From the NCBI GenBank assembly GCA_947506075.1, contig CANNNN010000154.1:1-6337 (forward strand): 6,337 bases of DNA. The letters are read 5' to 3'. This document shows, one piece after another, positions 5,138 through 6,337 of the stretch; position 1 is the stretch's first letter; the number at the start of each line of letters is the position of its first letter. The notes under the pieces were generated by a model. The model saw only the letters and a program-made list of their open reading frames with translations, was not told the DNA's origin and ran no database searches. A program made the translations under genes and the position numbers. The stretch is from Methylococcaceae bacterium (GTDB lineage Bacteria > Pseudomonadota > Gammaproteobacteria > Methylococcales > Methylomonadaceae).

Positions 5138-5168
5138 CCAGGCGTCTGGAGTGCAGGCTTTGCCTGCA
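5138..5168. repeat. Pair of adjacent small hairpins
   Basis: CCAG-GCGT-CTGG (5138-5149) is followed at once by TGCAGGC-TTT-GCCTGCA (5152-5168), a perfect 7-bp stem with a 3-base loop. No T-tract follows. The second hairpin runs into the start of junction copy B, so it may mark the end of an inserted segment. Confidence 0.5.
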
Positions 5169-5250
5169 TTAATAACTCACCACATCAGCAATCAAAAAAT
5201 GCTGGCGGGCAGGACGCGCCAGCATTTTTTATATAACGCTGCTTTTATTG
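5166..5250. repeat. Junction repeat, copy B (intact terminator)
   Basis: This copy carries the same GCATTAATAACTCACCAC start, ATCAGCAATC..., then the complete terminator hairpin and CTTTTATTG. The last word contains the stop codon of the FN3 gene. It looks like the ancestral DUF2231/FN3 convergent junction; copy A is a second, altered version 234 bases upstream. Confidence 0.8.
5194..5230. terminator. Bidirectional intrinsic terminator
   Basis: AAAAAATGCTGGCG (5194-5207) and CGCCAGCATTTTTT (5217-5230) are perfect complements around a 9-base loop, with a T6 run on either strand. It ends 15 bases past the stop of the minus-strand FN3 gene and lies downstream of the converging DUF2231 gene, so it can serve both. 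Confidence 0.92.
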
Positions 5251-5859
5251 CACCACTTTAAACACAGGCGCACTAAAATCCTGCGCGCCGTCCGGTGTGA
5301 CGGCAGCTACCCGAAAATAGTATTTGCTCGCCACATTAAGGTCGCTGATTTCAAACGTAGAGCGGGTACAAATGCCGGCGTCTGTCCAGCCGCCGTGGCT
5401 GTCGGGTACCGTGTCTTGGGCATATTGCCAAATATAAGAGCCGGATTTTTCTACGGCCTTGGCTATCAATTTTACCGTGCCGGAATGTGCGCCATCAATG
5501 ACCGATAAGGTTGCTTTTTGGGCTAGGGTAGGTTGTTTGGAACCGTGAAATCCACTGCTCAAAATACTCGTTTCATCCCCTATGGCGATGCGTTCTACAT
5601 AAGCGGCCAGTACGCGAAATAGCGCATCGGCTGCCGCCTCTGCATCATGCATTGCAGACAGCGCAATGCGGCTGCCGTCAATTCTTGCCAGAATGGAGTT
5701 TTCTAAGGCATCTGTCATATTCTTAGCATCGGTTAAAGAAGCATCGGGATTAGGAAAGGTCGGATTGTCGGTAAGATTGGCAATGACATTGCGATAGAAG
5801 GTGACTTTTTCTTTGACAGGAAATTTAACAAAATCCAAGACTACTTTCATTTTTTTCAT
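5245..5859 (-). CDS. Fibronectin type III domain protein
   Basis: The protein has 204 residues. The C-terminal part (about 116-203) reads as one FN3 beta-sandwich: a Trp in YIWQYAQD, a G-G-W-T-D segment, then TFEISDLNVASKYYFRVAAVTPDG and FSAPVFKVV, matching strands E to G. The N-terminal part (about 1-105) is helical, with FPNPDASLTDAKNMTDALENS and LFRVLAAYVERIA. It resembles a recurring N-terminal module of bacterial FN3 proteins in methanotrophs and Bacteroidetes whose function is unknown. No signal peptide or membrane segment is seen. Adhesion or protein binding is only a guess. AAGGGG lies seven bases before the ATG at 5859, which supports this start; an out-of-frame ATG sits between them. 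The terminator follows the stop within 15 bases. Confidence 0.87.
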   Translation of the reverse strand: MKKMKVVLDFVKFPVKEKVTFYRNVIANLTDNPTFPNPDASLTDAKNMTDALENSILARIDGSRIALSAMHDAEAAADALFRVLAAYVERIAIGDETSILSSGFHGSKQPTLAQKATLSVIDGAHSGTVKLIAKAVEKSGSYIWQYAQDTVPDSHGGWTDAGICTRSTFEISDLNVASKYYFRVAAVTPDGAQDFSAPVFKVVQ

Positions 5860-5879
5860 GGCATGACCCCTTAAAAAGT

Positions 5880-6337
5880 TGAGTAAAAAATCATCAATGT
5901 AGCAAAAAAATTAGTCACGGCCCCCGTTATGGTTGTGTGAGGGTCGAATAATATGGGTTCTTCAGCTATCCAGTAACGGCATTAGGTTTATCAATCAGGG
6001 TTGTTCAAAATGGCATAGGGTGTGTCTGTCAAAACTTCAGATTTAGCAGGTATTTCATTTGGTTTACAGTCTAAGCATTAAGGTTTAACCGGTGTTCTTC
6101 TTCGTAAGTTGATGACTGGATCCGGTACGGGTCTGTTCCAATACGTTTACGGCCTAGTCTTTTTTGTTTAGAGTGCGCTTCTTAGTGTTCTGAAGTTTCC
6201 CAGTTTTTCAGGAGCAAGAAATTTAGAACGCGAAAAAAAATAGTGAAAAAATTTCGAAAATTTTTTGCCACTCTTAATGCGTGTTAATTAATCCTTATGT
6301 AACTCGATTATTCTTTATAAACAACAACTTATTACTA
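5880..6337. other. Region without a supportable gene, AT-rich palindrome near right end
   Basis: I see no convincing coding region in these 458 bases. They form the upstream region of the FN3 gene and should hold its promoter, but no good -35/-10 pair stands out on the minus strand close to the gene. At 6242-6272 AGTG and CACT enclose an AT-rich near-palindrome centred on TTTCGAAA, with long A and T runs. This could be a bent-DNA or protein-binding site or a weak terminator. A 36-codon open stretch on the minus strand (6184-6071) reads like protein but has no start codon. Confidence 0.5.

Noticed and set aside
5900..5925. Sigma-54 promoter before the FN3 gene (GGCC...TTTGC)
   Set aside because: The GG and GC elements are too far apart for the -24/-12 spacing.

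Overview
The window looks like a piece of gammaproteobacterial chromosome of moderate GC content. The L,D-transpeptidase, TruA, DUF2231 and FN3-domain proteins resemble those of methanotrophs and related environmental Gammaproteobacteria. That is an impression from protein style, not a demonstrated assignment. The left 2.7 kb is a sedentary (chromosomal) integron. The right 3.6 kb is ordinary chromosome with some repeat-driven rearrangement.

Integron (1-2681). An IntI-type tyrosine recombinase gene reads rightward from 1695, and the cassette array reads leftward from the attI junction at 1549/1548, which is the classic divergent layout. Three cassettes can be delimited exactly from the G|TTRRRY crossovers and matching RYYYAAC-like boxes. 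Cassette 1 (1141-1548) carries a small coiled-coil lipoprotein and a 69-bp attC. Cassette 2 (367-1140) carries an uncharacterised protein of about 206 residues and a 124-bp attC. Cassette 3 (366 to beyond the left edge) carries an Unstab_antitox-type antitoxin followed by a RelE/ParE-like toxin. In cassettes 1 and 2 the first attC box is the complement of the cassette's own first six bases, as expected for circular cassettes that were integrated. Two genes appear broken by single in-frame nonsense codons. intI has TAA at codon 32 while all its catalytic residues remain downstream. The toxin has TGA where the family usually has Trp, and it also lacks an ATG. The array may therefore be frozen or decaying. 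The 146 bp between intI and cassette 1 hold repeated ACACCT/AGGTGT motifs, a plausible cassette promoter whose start point would lie at the recombination site, and an inverted repeat just before the intI start.

Chromosomal part (2682-6337). A cytoplasmic-looking YkuD L,D-transpeptidase (2741-3247) and truA (3389-4192) are co-directional. They are separated by a perfect 23-bp-arm palindrome that resembles a REP element. A DUF2231 membrane protein with a His-rich tail (4270-4938) converges with an FN3-domain protein (5245-5859, minus strand). The gap between these two contains a strong bidirectional terminator, a second rearranged copy of the same junction that has lost the hairpin, a (CAC)10(ATC)3 microsatellite and a REP-like hairpin. 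The last 480 bp have no gene I can support.
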